Made by a program: the position numbers and the translations under genes. From Nannocystis pusilla (lineage in GTDB: Bacteria > Myxococcota_A > Polyangia > Nannocystales > Nannocystaceae): 64,000 bases of DNA. The notes below the pieces were generated by a model. That model saw only the letters and a list, made by a program, of their open reading frames with translations. It had not been told where the DNA came from and searched no databases. The DNA is taken from contig NZ_JAPNKE010000002.1 in NCBI RefSeq assembly GCF_026626665.1, forward strand, positions 10,994,001-11,058,000. The letters are read 5' to 3'. This document shows, piece after piece, positions 18,097 through 26,354 of the stretch (positions within the stretch are counted from its first letter, which is position 1; every line of letters starts with the position of its first letter).

Positions 18097-18424
18097 GACG
18101 GCCGGGGCGGGCGCCCGCAGGCCGCGGGCCGCGGGTCGCCGCCGCGTGGGGCGGAGCGCCGGGCGCGAGGGCGCGGGTCGATCGGGTTCGCCGCGCCGCC
18201 GCCCGCGGCGGATGGAGGCGGGCGCCGCCTGGCCTCGGAGCCAGGTTCGCTCGCGGGGCGTGTCACGGGGGACGCGTCGCCAAGCGTCCCGGCGGTTCGC
18301 GCGAGGAGGCACGACGCGCTTCGCCTCGTCGCACGCGCGAGGCTGCTCGCGGGTCGAGCGCGAGGCGGGCAGGCGCCCGGAGCGGAGAGCCGAGGCCGCG
18401 GCACGGTCGGAAGCGTCGGCCGGG
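18097..18424. other. GC-rich intergenic stretch, nothing recognised
   Basis: Between the seven-unit array and the small Cys-rich lipoprotein gene lie 328 bp of almost pure G/C with Arg/Ala-rich reading in every frame. I see no gene, hairpin with U tract or promoter that I can support. Confidence 0.4.
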
Positions 18425-18841
18425 TCAGTAGGTGGGGCACGTCCAGGCCTTGGGCGGGCAGTCGGTGCAGCCGAGCCTGCAGGCGCCGCCGCAGCGGCTG
18501 ACGATCTCGAGCGAGTCGCGGCGGACGTAGTGGTACGGGCCGTCGACGGCGGACTCGCAGTCGACGCCGATCAGGTCGCCGCAGGCGCGCTCGTAGCGGC
18601 AACGCTCGCCGAACTTCTCTTTGATCCGCGCGGCCAGCTCGGGCGAGACCTCGGTCTGCGCCGGGTTGCCGCGCGGCGGCTCCTCGGCCCCCGCGGGCGC
18701 GGCGAAGCCGGCGCTGTCGCTCTCGGCCGGCGCAGGCTCGGTCGAGGGGGCGGGCTTGCCGGCGGGCGGGTTGCTGGTGCCCGTCGCGCCGCTGCAGGCG
18801 AAAACGAGGGCCGGAGCGACGACGAGGAGCAGGCGGCGCAT
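18425..18841 (-). CDS. Small Cys-rich lipoprotein
   Basis: 138 residues from ATG 18841. Signal MRRLLLVVAPALVFAC gives a lipidated Cys at residue 16. A Pro/Ala/Ser linker (about 20-60) leads to a C-terminal domain with eight cysteines after the lipobox (CRYERACGDLIGVDC, CGGACRLGCTDCPPKAWTC), likely disulfide-bonded or metal-binding. The RYERACGDLIGVDCESAVDGPYHYV pattern recurs in myxobacterial lipoproteins, but I cannot name the family. The stop is 13 bp after the end of the pterin dehydratase gene on the other side, so it is probably co-transcribed with it. Confidence 0.8.
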   Translation of the reverse strand: MRRLLLVVAPALVFACSGATGTSNPPAGKPAPSTEPAPAESDSAGFAAPAGAEEPPRGNPAQTEVSPELAARIKEKFGERCRYERACGDLIGVDCESAVDGPYHYVRRDSLEIVSRCGGACRLGCTDCPPKAWTCPTY

Positions 18842-18854
18842 GACGGCGCCCAGC

Positions 18855-19172
18855 CTACTCGCTTGCGGACGGAGGCGGAAGCGCGGCCGCGATGCGGTCG
18901 ATCGCTTGAGCGAGCTCGACGTCGAGGTTCGACAGCCCGCCGGCGTCGTGCGTGCTGAGGGTGACGTCGACGCGGTTGTAGACGTTGAACCACTCGGGAT
19001 GATGGTTCATCCGCTCGGCCACGAGAGCGACCTGAGCCATGAAGCCGAACGCGGCGCCGAAGTCGGCGAAGCGGAGGCTGCGGAAGATGGCGTCACGCCC
19101 CTCGACCTCGCGCCACCCGGGCAGAGCGGCGAGAGCGGCGGCACGGGCTTCGGGCGACAGACGGGCAGGCAT
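18855..19172 (-). CDS. phhB: 4a-hydroxytetrahydrobiopterin dehydratase (PCD/DCoH)
   Basis: 105 residues from ATG 19172, the usual length. The enzyme dehydrates 4a-hydroxytetrahydrobiopterin to quinonoid dihydrobiopterin, recycling the cofactor of aromatic amino acid hydroxylases. The family signature is intact: ERMNHHPEWFNVYNRVDVTL with the two active-site His (about residues 55-56) and STHDAGGLSNLD with the third His. There is no phenylalanine hydroxylase in this window. It lies 6 bp downstream of the Coq4-like gene and 13 bp upstream of the lipoprotein, suggesting a three-gene transcript. Confidence 0.93.
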   Translation of the reverse strand: MPARLSPEARAAALAALPGWREVEGRDAIFRSLRFADFGAAFGFMAQVALVAERMNHHPEWFNVYNRVDVTLSTHDAGGLSNLDVELAQAIDRIAAALPPPSASE

Positions 19173-19178
19173 GGCGGC

Positions 19179-20324
19179 TCAGAAGAAGTCTGGATCGTCC
19201 GGCGACATGGCCGGCATGATCTTGGGGTCGGATTCTTCGATGGAGAAGCCGGGCTGCGGCTGCGGCTTCGACGGCGGCCGCGGGGGCTGCGGCTGCTGCG
19301 GCTGCGGCTGCGACTGGACGCGCAGCGGGGGCGGCGGCGGCTTGGCGACGTGCCGCGGCGACGGGTCGACCAGCTCGGGCTCGGCCTCGCCGTCCTCCGA
19401 CTCGGGCTCGAGCGTCCGCGGCGGCTGGGCCTGCGCCTGCTTCTCCTGCTCCTGCGCCTGCTCGGCCAGGGCCATGAAGCTCGCCAGCAGCGACGACTGC
19501 GAGACCGGCCGCCCGCGCGGCTCGGCCCGGTTCTCGGCCGGCGCGGCGACTGCGTTGCGCAGCGGAGTCGGCTCGGACGGGGCGCTGCCGAAGCCGCTGA
19601 GGTTGACGCGCGGAGGCGGCGGCGCCTCGGCCTCGGCCATCGCGTCGAGGTCGAGCATGGCGATGTTGGAGGTGCGCGGCACGAGGTCGGCGAGCTCGCG
19701 CAGCTGCGGGACCTGGGCCGACCACAGCTCCTCCCAGGCGATGCCGAGGAAGGGCTTGGCCGTCTGCCCGCGCTGGTAGGCCTCGGCGAGCAGCGCCAGC
19801 GCGTCGCCCAGCTTGGCAGGCATGTCGCGGGTGATCTGCAGCAGCGCCGACGAGATCATGACGCCGCTCATGAGGTTGCCGAGCTGACCGACGTAGTACG
19901 ACTGGACCGCGAGCTCGCCGAGCGGGCTGCCGTCGTACTCGGTGAGCACGTGGATGATCGGGTGCGTCATGCGGACCCGCAGCGCGAGGTAGGCCGCAGG
20001 GTCGCGGAAGTCGAAGCCAGCCGGAGGGCCGATGAGCCGCTGCTGCTTGTGCGCCCGCAGGTAGCGGGCGACCTCGCGGCCGAGAGTGCCGTCGCCGTAC
20101 GCGTGCAGGCGGTCGAGCGACTCCGGCTGCGGCAGGTAACGGCTGTCGTAGAGCGGCCGAACCCCGTCCTGATCGAGGAGGCGGGCGACGTCGAGGCCGA
20201 GGCTGCGGATGTCGAGACGGCCGAACAAGTCGCCGAGCTCGAGGTTGGCGTCGGCCCGCACCGCATCTTCCGCGACGCCGAGGAAGGCGCTCGCCAGCTT
20301 GAGCTTCTTGAAGGGGTCGAACAT
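19179..20324 (-). CDS. Coq4-family protein with long Pro/Gln-rich tail
   Basis: 381 residues from ATG 20324. Residues about 40-215 resemble the Coq4 family (ubiquinone biosynthesis, C1 oxidative decarboxylation in eukaryotes and some proteobacteria). The motif MTHPIIHVLTEYDGSPLGE (about 120-138) matches the HDxxH-x11-E metal site, with Asp replaced by Pro. The following SYYVGQLGNLMSGVMISSAL is the usual helix. Residues about 235-381 are a low-complexity tail rich in Pro, Gln, Glu and Ser, atypical for Coq4. Bacterial members without ubiquinone context are of unknown role. It is followed closely by the pterin dehydratase gene. Confidence 0.7.
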   Translation of the reverse strand: MFDPFKKLKLASAFLGVAEDAVRADANLELGDLFGRLDIRSLGLDVARLLDQDGVRPLYDSRYLPQPESLDRLHAYGDGTLGREVARYLRAHKQQRLIGPPAGFDFRDPAAYLALRVRMTHPIIHVLTEYDGSPLGELAVQSYYVGQLGNLMSGVMISSALLQITRDMPAKLGDALALLAEAYQRGQTAKPFLGIAWEELWSAQVPQLRELADLVPRTSNIAMLDLDAMAEAEAPPPPRVNLSGFGSAPSEPTPLRNAVAAPAENRAEPRGRPVSQSSLLASFMALAEQAQEQEKQAQAQPPRTLEPESEDGEAEPELVDPSPRHVAKPPPPPLRVQSQPQPQQPQPPRPPSKPQPQPGFSIEESDPKIMPAMSPDDPDFF

Positions 20325-20532
20325 CCTGGGCGTGTCTCGGAGAGGACGCGGCGCTCACGCGCCTGCTGCCATGGTACCCCACAAGCCGCGGCCATGGGAA
20401 CCGCCGAGGCCCGCCGCGGCGCCGCGGAGGCCCGAGAATTCGCCTCGCATGGCCGATCTCGCGGCGCCGGACGGTGTTTCGGCGGGCCAGACCCCACCCC
20501 GGGGCTGCGGCGACGCCGCATTGGGGCGGAGA

Positions 20533-21627
20533 TCAGGATGCGATCACGGGGAGCCCGTGGGGGCGCCGGGGCCGCCGCGGGGACTCCGCCGGGGCCCGAC
20601 CGAGCTGCCCACACGCCGCCATGGTGTCGTCGCCCCGCGTGGCCCGGATCGAGGTGTTGAGCCGCAGGCCCTGCAGGTGGGCCTTGAACGCCGCGACCTG
20701 CTCCGGCTCGGGCCGGCGAAACTCACTGCCCGGGTGGGGGTTCCACGGGATCAGGTTAAGCTTGCAGGGCAGGCCGCGGACCCATTCGGCCAGCCGCTCG
20801 GCGTCGGCCAGGCTGTCGTTGACGCCGGCCAGGAGCACGTACTCGAGGGTGACGCGGGCCCGCCGGGCCAGCGGCAGCTCGCGCAGCGCCGCGAACAGCA
20901 CCGCCAGCGGGTACTTGCGGTTGACCGGCATGATCGCGTCGCGGACCTCGTCGGTGGTCGCGTTGATGCTGACCGCCAGCTGCGCCGGGCTCTCGGCGAC
21001 GAGCCGGCGGATCTGCGGCACCAGCCCCGAGGTCGAGACGGTCACCCGCCGCTGCGACAGGCCGAGGCCGTGGTCGTCGACCATGACGGCGATCGCCGGC
21101 AGCACCTGGTCGAGGTTGTGCAGCGGCTCGCCCATGCCCATGAACACGACGTTGGAGATCCACACGTCGGGGAAGCGGCGGCGGGCGATCACCAGCTGGT
21201 CGACGATCTCGGCCGCGCCGAGGTTGCGCGCCAGGCCCATGGTCGCGGTCAGGCAGAACTGACAGTTCATCGCGCAGCCGACCTGGCTCGAGACGCACAG
21301 GGTGGCCCGCTCGGGCCCCGGGATGAGCACCGACTCGACGGCGGCGCCGTCGTCTGTCGCGAAGACCAGCTTGCTGGTGCCGTCGGCGGCCTGCTTGACC
21401 GACTCGAGGCGGAGCGCGTCGAGCCGCGCGGTCGCGGCGAGGCCGTCGCGCACGGCCCGGTCGAGCTCGGGCATCACCGCGAAGTCGGACCGCAGCTTGC
21501 GGTAGAGTGCGGCCCACAGCGCGTCGGCCTGGCCCGGACGCAGCCCCTGCTCGGCGGCCCACGCCAGCAGCTGCGGCCGGGGCACGCCCTTCAGGAGGAG
21601 CCGTCCTTCGTGGTCGCGGGGGAGCAC
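20533..21627 (-). CDS. rlmN: Dual-specificity 23S rRNA/tRNA adenine-C2 methyltransferase
   Basis: 364 residues, start GTG 21627 (no better ATG). Radical-SAM methyltransferase that methylates A2503 of 23S rRNA and A37 of some tRNAs, using a methyl-Cys intermediate. The CAMNCQFC cluster (about residues 118-125) binds 4Fe-4S. SNVVFMGMGEPLHNLD is the SAM-binding GEP block, SINATTDEVRDAIMPVNRKYPL is typical, and ATRGDDTMAACGQL holds the essential C-terminal Cys. The tail after GQL (PAESPRRPRRPHGL) is longer than usual. The gene lies downstream of an alpha/beta-hydrolase gene on the same strand, 28 bp apart. Confidence 0.95.
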   Translation of the reverse strand: MLPRDHEGRLLLKGVPRPQLLAWAAEQGLRPGQADALWAALYRKLRSDFAVMPELDRAVRDGLAATARLDALRLESVKQAADGTSKLVFATDDGAAVESVLIPGPERATLCVSSQVGCAMNCQFCLTATMGLARNLGAAEIVDQLVIARRRFPDVWISNVVFMGMGEPLHNLDQVLPAIAVMVDDHGLGLSQRRVTVSTSGLVPQIRRLVAESPAQLAVSINATTDEVRDAIMPVNRKYPLAVLFAALRELPLARRARVTLEYVLLAGVNDSLADAERLAEWVRGLPCKLNLIPWNPHPGSEFRRPEPEQVAAFKAHLQGLRLNTSIRATRGDDTMAACGQLGRAPAESPRRPRRPHGLPVIAS

Positions 21628-21655
21628 CGGTCGGGGATAGCACAGCCGCGCCGGC

Positions 21656-22573
21656 TCAGGCGACCAGCTGGCCTTTGAGCCAGGTTGCGATCGCCCGCCA
21701 CAGCGGCTCGCTGGCGGGATCGGTGACCGGGGCCATGTGCCCCGGGGCGCCGAAGCCGGCGAGCCCGGGCACGCCGCGGCCGTCCTGGTCGGTGGCGCCG
21801 CCGGCCGCGAGCCGCCAGGTGGTGCGGCGCGGCAAGGGCGACCACAGGCGCTCCGCGGTGCGCGGGGAGGCCACGCGATCGCCTTCGCTGAGCACGAGCA
21901 ACACCGGCAGGTCGACGCCGGCGAGGCCGGCCCGGTAGTCGTGGCCGCTGCGGGCCCGCCAGCCGTCCTCGGCGATGCAGCGGCGGAGGTCGTCGAAGCA
22001 GGAGTAGGCCTCGTCGGCGCTGCCGACGCCGAACCCGCGCGCGGGCAGGCGGCCGAGCACGCCGGTGAAGCGGGTGCCCACGGCCATGACCAGCCGCTTG
22101 AGCGCCCACACGAGCGGGCGATCTTCGGTGTCGGGCAGCCAGAAATCGGCGCACAGGGCCACGTGGGCGGCCGGGGCGCTTTCGCGCGCGGCGGCGGTGG
22201 TGCACCAGGCGGTGGTGGTGTGGCCGAACAGCGAGTGGCCGAGGGTGGCCAGCGGGAGGTCGGGGGCGAGGCGGCGGGCCAGGTCGAGGTAGACCGCGGT
22301 GTCCTCCACCAATTGATCGTAGGACCAGTCGCCGCCGCGGGCGGGGTCGGGGCCGCTGGCGCCGTGGCCCCGTAGATCCGGCAGCAGCACGCGCAGGCCG
22401 GCGTCGCACAGGGTGCGGGCCAGGCACGGGCGGTCGCGGCGGAGGAAGGTGCGGCGGTCGACCATGATCGCGTGACCGACGACGACGACGCCCCACGCGG
22501 CGCCTGCGGGCTGGAGGTCGAGGACGGAGAGGCGCCAGCCGTCGGCGGCCCGGACCCGGTGCTCGGCGATCAC
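21656..22573 (-). CDS. Alpha/beta-hydrolase
   Basis: 305 residues. Start GTG 22573 overlaps the TGA of the methyltransferase gene (GTGA), which fixes the start and implies coupling; the frame is open far upstream but not coding there. Fold marks: VVVVGHAIMVDRRTF near residues 30-44, a nucleophile region LATLGHSLFGHTT (GHSLFG elbow), VLLVLSEGDRVASPRTA with the acid, and a possible His in APGHMAPV. Resembles lysophospholipase/esterase-like hydrolases. The pairing with a SAM methyltransferase suggests small-molecule or lipid metabolism; the substrate is unknown. Confidence 0.82.
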   Translation of the reverse strand: MIAEHRVRAADGWRLSVLDLQPAGAAWGVVVVGHAIMVDRRTFLRRDRPCLARTLCDAGLRVLLPDLRGHGASGPDPARGGDWSYDQLVEDTAVYLDLARRLAPDLPLATLGHSLFGHTTTAWCTTAAARESAPAAHVALCADFWLPDTEDRPLVWALKRLVMAVGTRFTGVLGRLPARGFGVGSADEAYSCFDDLRRCIAEDGWRARSGHDYRAGLAGVDLPVLLVLSEGDRVASPRTAERLWSPLPRRTTWRLAAGGATDQDGRGVPGLAGFGAPGHMAPVTDPASEPLWRAIATWLKGQLVA

Positions 22574-23361
22574 GCGGCGGGGGCTCCGGCCCGGCGGGCC
22601 CAGAAGAGGATCAGCGAGCCGCGCCGCTCGCAGTCGAAGTCGACCAGGCCGTGGGCGCTCAGCATGCCGCGCAGCTGGTCGACCTCGAACACGTGGAACT
22701 GGCCGACGCGCGAGACGACCGTTTCGAACCTGCGCCGCAGGCCGCTCGTGTGGGCGAAGGTGCTGGCGACGAAGGCGCCGCCCGGGCGGACCACCCGCGC
22801 GACCTCGGCGACGGCGGCCGGCGGGTCGGGCCACACGTGGAAGGCCGCGCCCGCGTGCACGCCGGCGATGCTGGCTGTCTTGAAGGGCAGGCGGCCGACG
22901 TCGCCGCGGACGGGCCGCATGAGGCCGCGGTTGTCGGCGGCCGCGCGGGCCAGCATGGCGAGCGACCAGTCGACCCCGAACACCCGCGCGAACCGGCCCG
23001 ACTCGGCCAGCTTGCGCCCGGTGAAGCCGGGGCCGCAGCTGAGGTCGACCACCGCGCCGCCCTCCGCCGAAGCCAGCGCCGCCAGCACCGCCTCGAACTC
23101 GGCCCGGTAGTCGGGCAGGCCGTTGCTGGCGACGGTGACGAAGAAGGGCCGCCACAGCCGCTCGTACACGCGGGCCAGCGCCCGGCTGTGCATCAGCCGC
23201 GGGCCGAGCCCCTCGCCCGCGGCGCCGAGGTCGGGCAGGAAGTCGAGGTAGCCGCGGTCGCCCGGGTAACGCAGGTCGCACGCGCGGCAGGCCGCGCCGA
23301 CGCCCTCGACGGCGAGCGGGCCGCGGCAGGCCGGGCAGCACAGTTCGGAAGGCAAGGACAT
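22570..23361 (-). CDS. SAM-dependent methyltransferase with N-terminal zinc-ribbon (Trm112-like)
   Basis: 263 residues from ATG 23361. Two CxxC pairs (CCPACRGPL, CRACDLRYP) form a small zinc ribbon like the Trm112/YcaR N-terminus often fused to methyltransferases. A class I SAM-binding domain follows: VVDLSCGPGFTGRKLAE (motif I, about 102-118), VFGVDWSLAMLARA, LPFKTASIAGVHAGAAFHVWPD and VRPGGAFVAST. It is a ubiE/SmtA-like methyltransferase of unknown substrate. The start codon itself lies inside a GACATGTC unit of the five-unit repeat array that fills the gap to the upstream HMA lipoprotein gene. The downstream hydrolase overlaps by 4 bp. Confidence 0.88.
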   Translation of the reverse strand: MSLPSELCCPACRGPLAVEGVGAACRACDLRYPGDRGYLDFLPDLGAAGEGLGPRLMHSRALARVYERLWRPFFVTVASNGLPDYRAEFEAVLAALASAEGGAVVDLSCGPGFTGRKLAESGRFARVFGVDWSLAMLARAAADNRGLMRPVRGDVGRLPFKTASIAGVHAGAAFHVWPDPPAAVAEVARVVRPGGAFVASTFAHTSGLRRRFETVVSRVGQFHVFEVDQLRGMLSAHGLVDFDCERRGSLILFWARRAGAPAA

Positions 23362-23421
23362 GTCGTGAAGGCCAGGTCGTGAGGGGCAGGTGCGAGAGGA
23401 CAGGTCTGAAAGGACAGCTCA
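23357..23421. repeat. Tandem array of five 14-bp units between two cistrons
   Basis: Cores start at 23357 (GACATGTC), 23371 (GCCAGGTC), 23385 (GGCAGGTG), 23399 (GACAGGTC) and 23413 (GACAGCTC), all 14 bp apart. The first unit contains the ATG of the methyltransferase gene and the last touches the stop codon of the HMA lipoprotein gene, so the array is the whole intercistronic region. Confidence 0.92.
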
Positions 23422-23709
23422 TGGCGCGGCCGGAGCGGCGGCCGGAGCGGCGGTGTAGCCGAGCTTGGTGATGGTGTCGGCGATCGCGGCGGCCGGGGCG
23501 CGGGCCGGGTCGTGGCGGACCTCGGCGGCGCCGGCGGCGTGGTCGGCGGTGCAGGCCTCGACGCCGTCGAGCTTGCGCACCGCGGCGCAGATGCCCTCCT
23601 CGCACGAGTGGCAGACCATGCCCCCGACGACGAAGCGGGTGTTGCGGACCTCCGGCGGGGCGGCGCAGGCGGCGGCGAAGGCGAGGACGAGTGCGGCGAT
23701 CCGGCCCAT
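23419..23709 (-). CDS. Small lipoprotein with heavy-metal-associated (HMA) domain
   Basis: 96 residues from ATG 23709. Signal MGRIAALVLAFAAAC has a lipobox Cys at 15. Residues about 23-85 form an HMA fold: TRFVVGGMVCHSCEEGI carries the CxxC metal site (GMxCxxC), followed by AVRKLDGVEACTADHAAGAAEVRHD and ADTITKLGYTA. HMA proteins bind Cu(I) or other soft metals and pass them to transporters. A lipid-anchored form would work in the periplasm. Directly upstream of the methyltransferase across a repeat array; no copper ATPase is nearby. Confidence 0.85.
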   Translation of the reverse strand: MGRIAALVLAFAAACAAPPEVRNTRFVVGGMVCHSCEEGICAAVRKLDGVEACTADHAAGAAEVRHDPARAPAAAIADTITKLGYTAAPAAAPAAP

Positions 23710-23891
23710 GAGGGAGGCGAGTAAAGCGCAAAACCCAGGCCCGCGCGAGCCGGACGACGCTTCGTCGCAGGCGAGCAGCCGGAGGCCCGTGCGCACCCGC
23801 CGGCCGGCGAGCGCCACGATCGTCCGCGAGTCGAACTCGTCGGTGAGGGCGCACCCCGCCGACCCGCCGAGGTCGCCGAGCGGGTCCCGGT

Positions 23892-23927
23892 CGCGAGAAA
23901 ACCGCCAGCGCGGGCGCGGTGGCGGTT
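23892..23927 (-). terminator. Terminator of the PASTA-protein gene
   Basis: On the minus strand the arms AACCGCCA and TGGCGGTT (23927-23920 and 23907-23900) enclose a GC-rich 12-nt loop, and TTTTCTC follows. It lies about 40 bp after the stop at 23967. The rest of 23710-23966 shows nothing I can name. Confidence 0.55.
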
Positions 23928-23966
23928 CGTCGGCGGCCTCGCGGCCTTCTCGATGTCTCTTTAAAA

Positions 23967-24770
23967 TCAGTTGGGGGCGACCACCGTGAGGGTGATCGTC
24001 GTGCCGAACGGGACCTTGGCGCCGGCGGCCGGGTCTTGCTTGAGCACGTAGTTCTCGCCGTGCTCCTCGTGCTCGACGCGCTTCACGTCGCCGACGTCGA
24101 GGCCCGAGTCCTTGAGCACCGTCTTGGCCTTGTTGAGGTACTTGCCGGTGACCGCGGGCACCTCGATGAGGGGGAGGGCGGCGATCGTCAGCTCGACGCT
24201 GGTGCCCGGCTGGACCTTGACGCCGGCGGCGGGCTTCTGGCTCAGGATCGTGCCGGGGGTCTTGCTCGAGTCCTTCGGGACCTCGGTGAACTCGACGCCC
24301 AGGCCCGCGAGCGTGGACTTGGCCTCGGCGATCGGCTTGCCGACCAGGTTGGGGACCTTGGCCTCGCGGGCGCGGGCGACGATGACCCGGATCTCGCGGG
24401 TGCTGGTGAGCATCGTGCCGGCGGTCGGGTTCTGCTCGAGGATCTCGCCGGGGGTCTTGTCCGGCGCCTCGCGGTCGCCGTCCTGGATGATGATGATGCT
24501 CTGCGACACCGCGATCTTGCGGGCGTCCTTGATCGTCGTTCCGACGAACTCCGGCGCCGGAATCGCCGCCTCGGCCTGCGGCGCCGGCTGGGCCGGGGCC
24601 TGCGGGGTCGGCTGCGTCGGCGCGGCCTGCACCGGCGCCGGCGCCACGGCCACCGGGGCCGCGCCCTGGTGCTGTTGCTGCTGCATCCGCTGGATCTGCG
24701 GCCCCAGCAGCACCTGGACCAGGACGGCCGTAATCAGCGAGATCAGAAACATCTTGACGGTGTCGTTCAT
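23967..24770 (-). CDS. Membrane-anchored protein with three PASTA domains
   Basis: 267 residues from ATG 24770, chosen because it directly precedes a membrane segment (MFLISLITAVLVQVLLG, about residues 7-23); the frame is open further upstream. A Gln/Pro/Ala-rich linker (about 30-80) leads to PASTA-type repeats: EFVGTTIKDARKIAVSQS...EILEQNPTAGTML, VPNLVGKPIAEAKSTLAGLG...TILSQKPAAGVKVQPGTSVEL, and VPAVTGKYLNKAKTVLKDSG...VLKQDPAAGAKVPFGTTITL. PASTA domains bind peptidoglycan or beta-lactams and are usually fused to Ser/Thr kinases or class A PBPs. Here no kinase is attached. The topology suggests a single-pass protein with periplasmic PASTA domains. Divergent from preT. Confidence 0.85.
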   Translation of the reverse strand: MNDTVKMFLISLITAVLVQVLLGPQIQRMQQQQHQGAAPVAVAPAPVQAAPTQPTPQAPAQPAPQAEAAIPAPEFVGTTIKDARKIAVSQSIIIIQDGDREAPDKTPGEILEQNPTAGTMLTSTREIRVIVARAREAKVPNLVGKPIAEAKSTLAGLGVEFTEVPKDSSKTPGTILSQKPAAGVKVQPGTSVELTIAALPLIEVPAVTGKYLNKAKTVLKDSGLDVGDVKRVEHEEHGENYVLKQDPAAGAKVPFGTTITLTVVAPN

Positions 24771-25017
24771 GGGCGTCCGGGCGGGCGTAGGGCTCCCGCG
24801 AAGCATACCCCGGCCGGCGGTCTGGCCGCAAAGACTTACCGGGCCGGGCGGGCCGTGCAGGGCCACGAACTGGCCTTCGGGCAGGAGCGGCGGAGGAGCC
24901 TGCGCAGGTCCCGAGCCTCGGGTCGCGGGCGCGGCCGCGGTCGGTCGAGGCGGACCGGGTCCCGCCGCGCGAGAAAAGGCGCGCGGGCGTGCGGGCGGGT
25001 GTATGATCGCAGGCCCG

Positions 25018-26340
25018 ATGGTCGATCCACGTACGCTCCCCGAGGACCGCTCCGAGGCCGGCTTCGGCGACTACAAGCCCGCGCTCGGCCCGGCGCAGGC
25101 GCTCGCCGAGGCCAACCGTTGCCTCTACTGCGCCGACGCGCCGTGCGTGCAGAAGTGCCCGACCGGCATCGATATCCCGGAGTTCATCCGCAAGATCTCC
25201 ACCGGCAACCTCAAAGGTTCGGCGCGCACCATCCTCGACGCCAACATCTTCGGCATGAGCTGCGCCCGCGTGTGCCCGGTCGAGGTCCTGTGCGTCGGCG
25301 GCTGCGTGTACAACGAGATGGACGCGCCGCCGATCGCCATCGGCCGGCTGCAGCGCTACGCCACCGACGCGGCGCTCGCCGAGGATTGGCGCTACTTCGA
25401 GGCCGGGCCCGACAGCGGTCGCTCGGTCGGCCTGGTCGGCGGCGGTCCGGCCTCGCTGGCCGCCGCGCACGAGCTGCGCCGTCGCGGCCACGCCTGCACG
25501 ATCTACGACGCCGGCAAGTGGCTCGGCGGGCTCAACACCACCGGCGTCGCGCCTTACAAGCTGCGCGCCGACGATGCTCTCGCCGAGGTCGCTTACGTGC
25601 TCGGCATCGGCGGCATCGCCGTCGAGTCCGGCGTCCAGGTCGGCCGCGACGTCACGTGGGACGCGCTGCTGGCTCGTCACGACGCGCTGTTCATCGGCGT
25701 GGGGCTCGGGGCCGATCGCACGCTCGAGATCCCCGGCAAGGAGCTCGCGGGCATCGACGGGGCGGTGGCGTTCATCGAGAAGTTCAAGCTCGGCCGCGTC
25801 GACCTCGCGGGCGTCCAGCGGGCGGTCGTGGTCGGCGGCGGCAACACTGCGGTCGACGCGGTGCGCGAGCTGGTCGGGCTCGGGGTGCCCGAGGTGACGA
25901 TGCTGTACCGCGGCGACGAGGCGGCGATGAGCGGCTACGAACACGAGTGGAAGGCCGCGAAGATCGAGGGCGTGCGATCGTTGTGGCACACCCAGCCGAC
26001 GGCCTACGTCGGCCGCGACGGGCGGGTCGCCGGGCTGCGCTGCGTCAAGCTCGGGGCCGACAAGCGGCCGCTGCCGGGCCAGGAGTTCGAGGTGCCGGCG
26101 AAGCTGGTGCTGCTGGCGATCGGGCAGGCGCGGCTGGGCGAGCTGGTCGCGGGGCTCGGTGGGGTGCAGCTCGAGGGCGGGCGGCTCGTCGTCGACGCCG
26201 ACGGAGCCACGGGCAACCCGCGGGTGTTCGCCGGGGGCGACTGCGCCAACGGCGGCAAGGAGGTCGTCAACGCGGTCGCCGAGGGCAAGCGGGCGGCGCT
26301 GGCGATCGATCGGGCGCTCACGACGGGCGCGAGCAAGTAA
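25018..26340 (+). CDS. preT: NAD-dependent dihydropyrimidine dehydrogenase, PreT-like subunit
   Basis: 440 residues from ATG 25018 (an in-frame ATG at 25003 is also possible). N-terminal Fe-S part: CLYCADAPCVQKCPTGIDIPEF and GMSCARVCPVEVLCVGGCVYNE supply the cysteines for two 4Fe-4S clusters. Then the FAD site VGLVGGGPASLAAAHELRRRG and the NAD(P)H site AVVVGGGNTAVDAVREL, finishing with VFAGGDCANGGKEVVNAVAEGKRAA, as in the glutamate-synthase small-subunit family. With PreA, 14 bp downstream, it reduces uracil and thymine to the dihydro forms with NADH, step one of reductive pyrimidine breakdown. Steps two and three are encoded at 53-55 kb. The context makes preT more likely than gltD. Confidence 0.9.
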   Translation: MVDPRTLPEDRSEAGFGDYKPALGPAQALAEANRCLYCADAPCVQKCPTGIDIPEFIRKISTGNLKGSARTILDANIFGMSCARVCPVEVLCVGGCVYNEMDAPPIAIGRLQRYATDAALAEDWRYFEAGPDSGRSVGLVGGGPASLAAAHELRRRGHACTIYDAGKWLGGLNTTGVAPYKLRADDALAEVAYVLGIGGIAVESGVQVGRDVTWDALLARHDALFIGVGLGADRTLEIPGKELAGIDGAVAFIEKFKLGRVDLAGVQRAVVVGGGNTAVDAVRELVGLGVPEVTMLYRGDEAAMSGYEHEWKAAKIEGVRSLWHTQPTAYVGRDGRVAGLRCVKLGADKRPLPGQEFEVPAKLVLLAIGQARLGELVAGLGGVQLEGGRLVVDADGATGNPRVFAGGDCANGGKEVVNAVAEGKRAALAIDRALTTGASK

Positions 26341-26354
26341 AGGATCCACACCAC

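Noticed and set aside
15775..18312. Single long minus-strand open frame covering three genes
   Set aside because: Only the 15775-16641 part codes in that frame; receiver and hydrolase genes lie in other frames with clear motifs.
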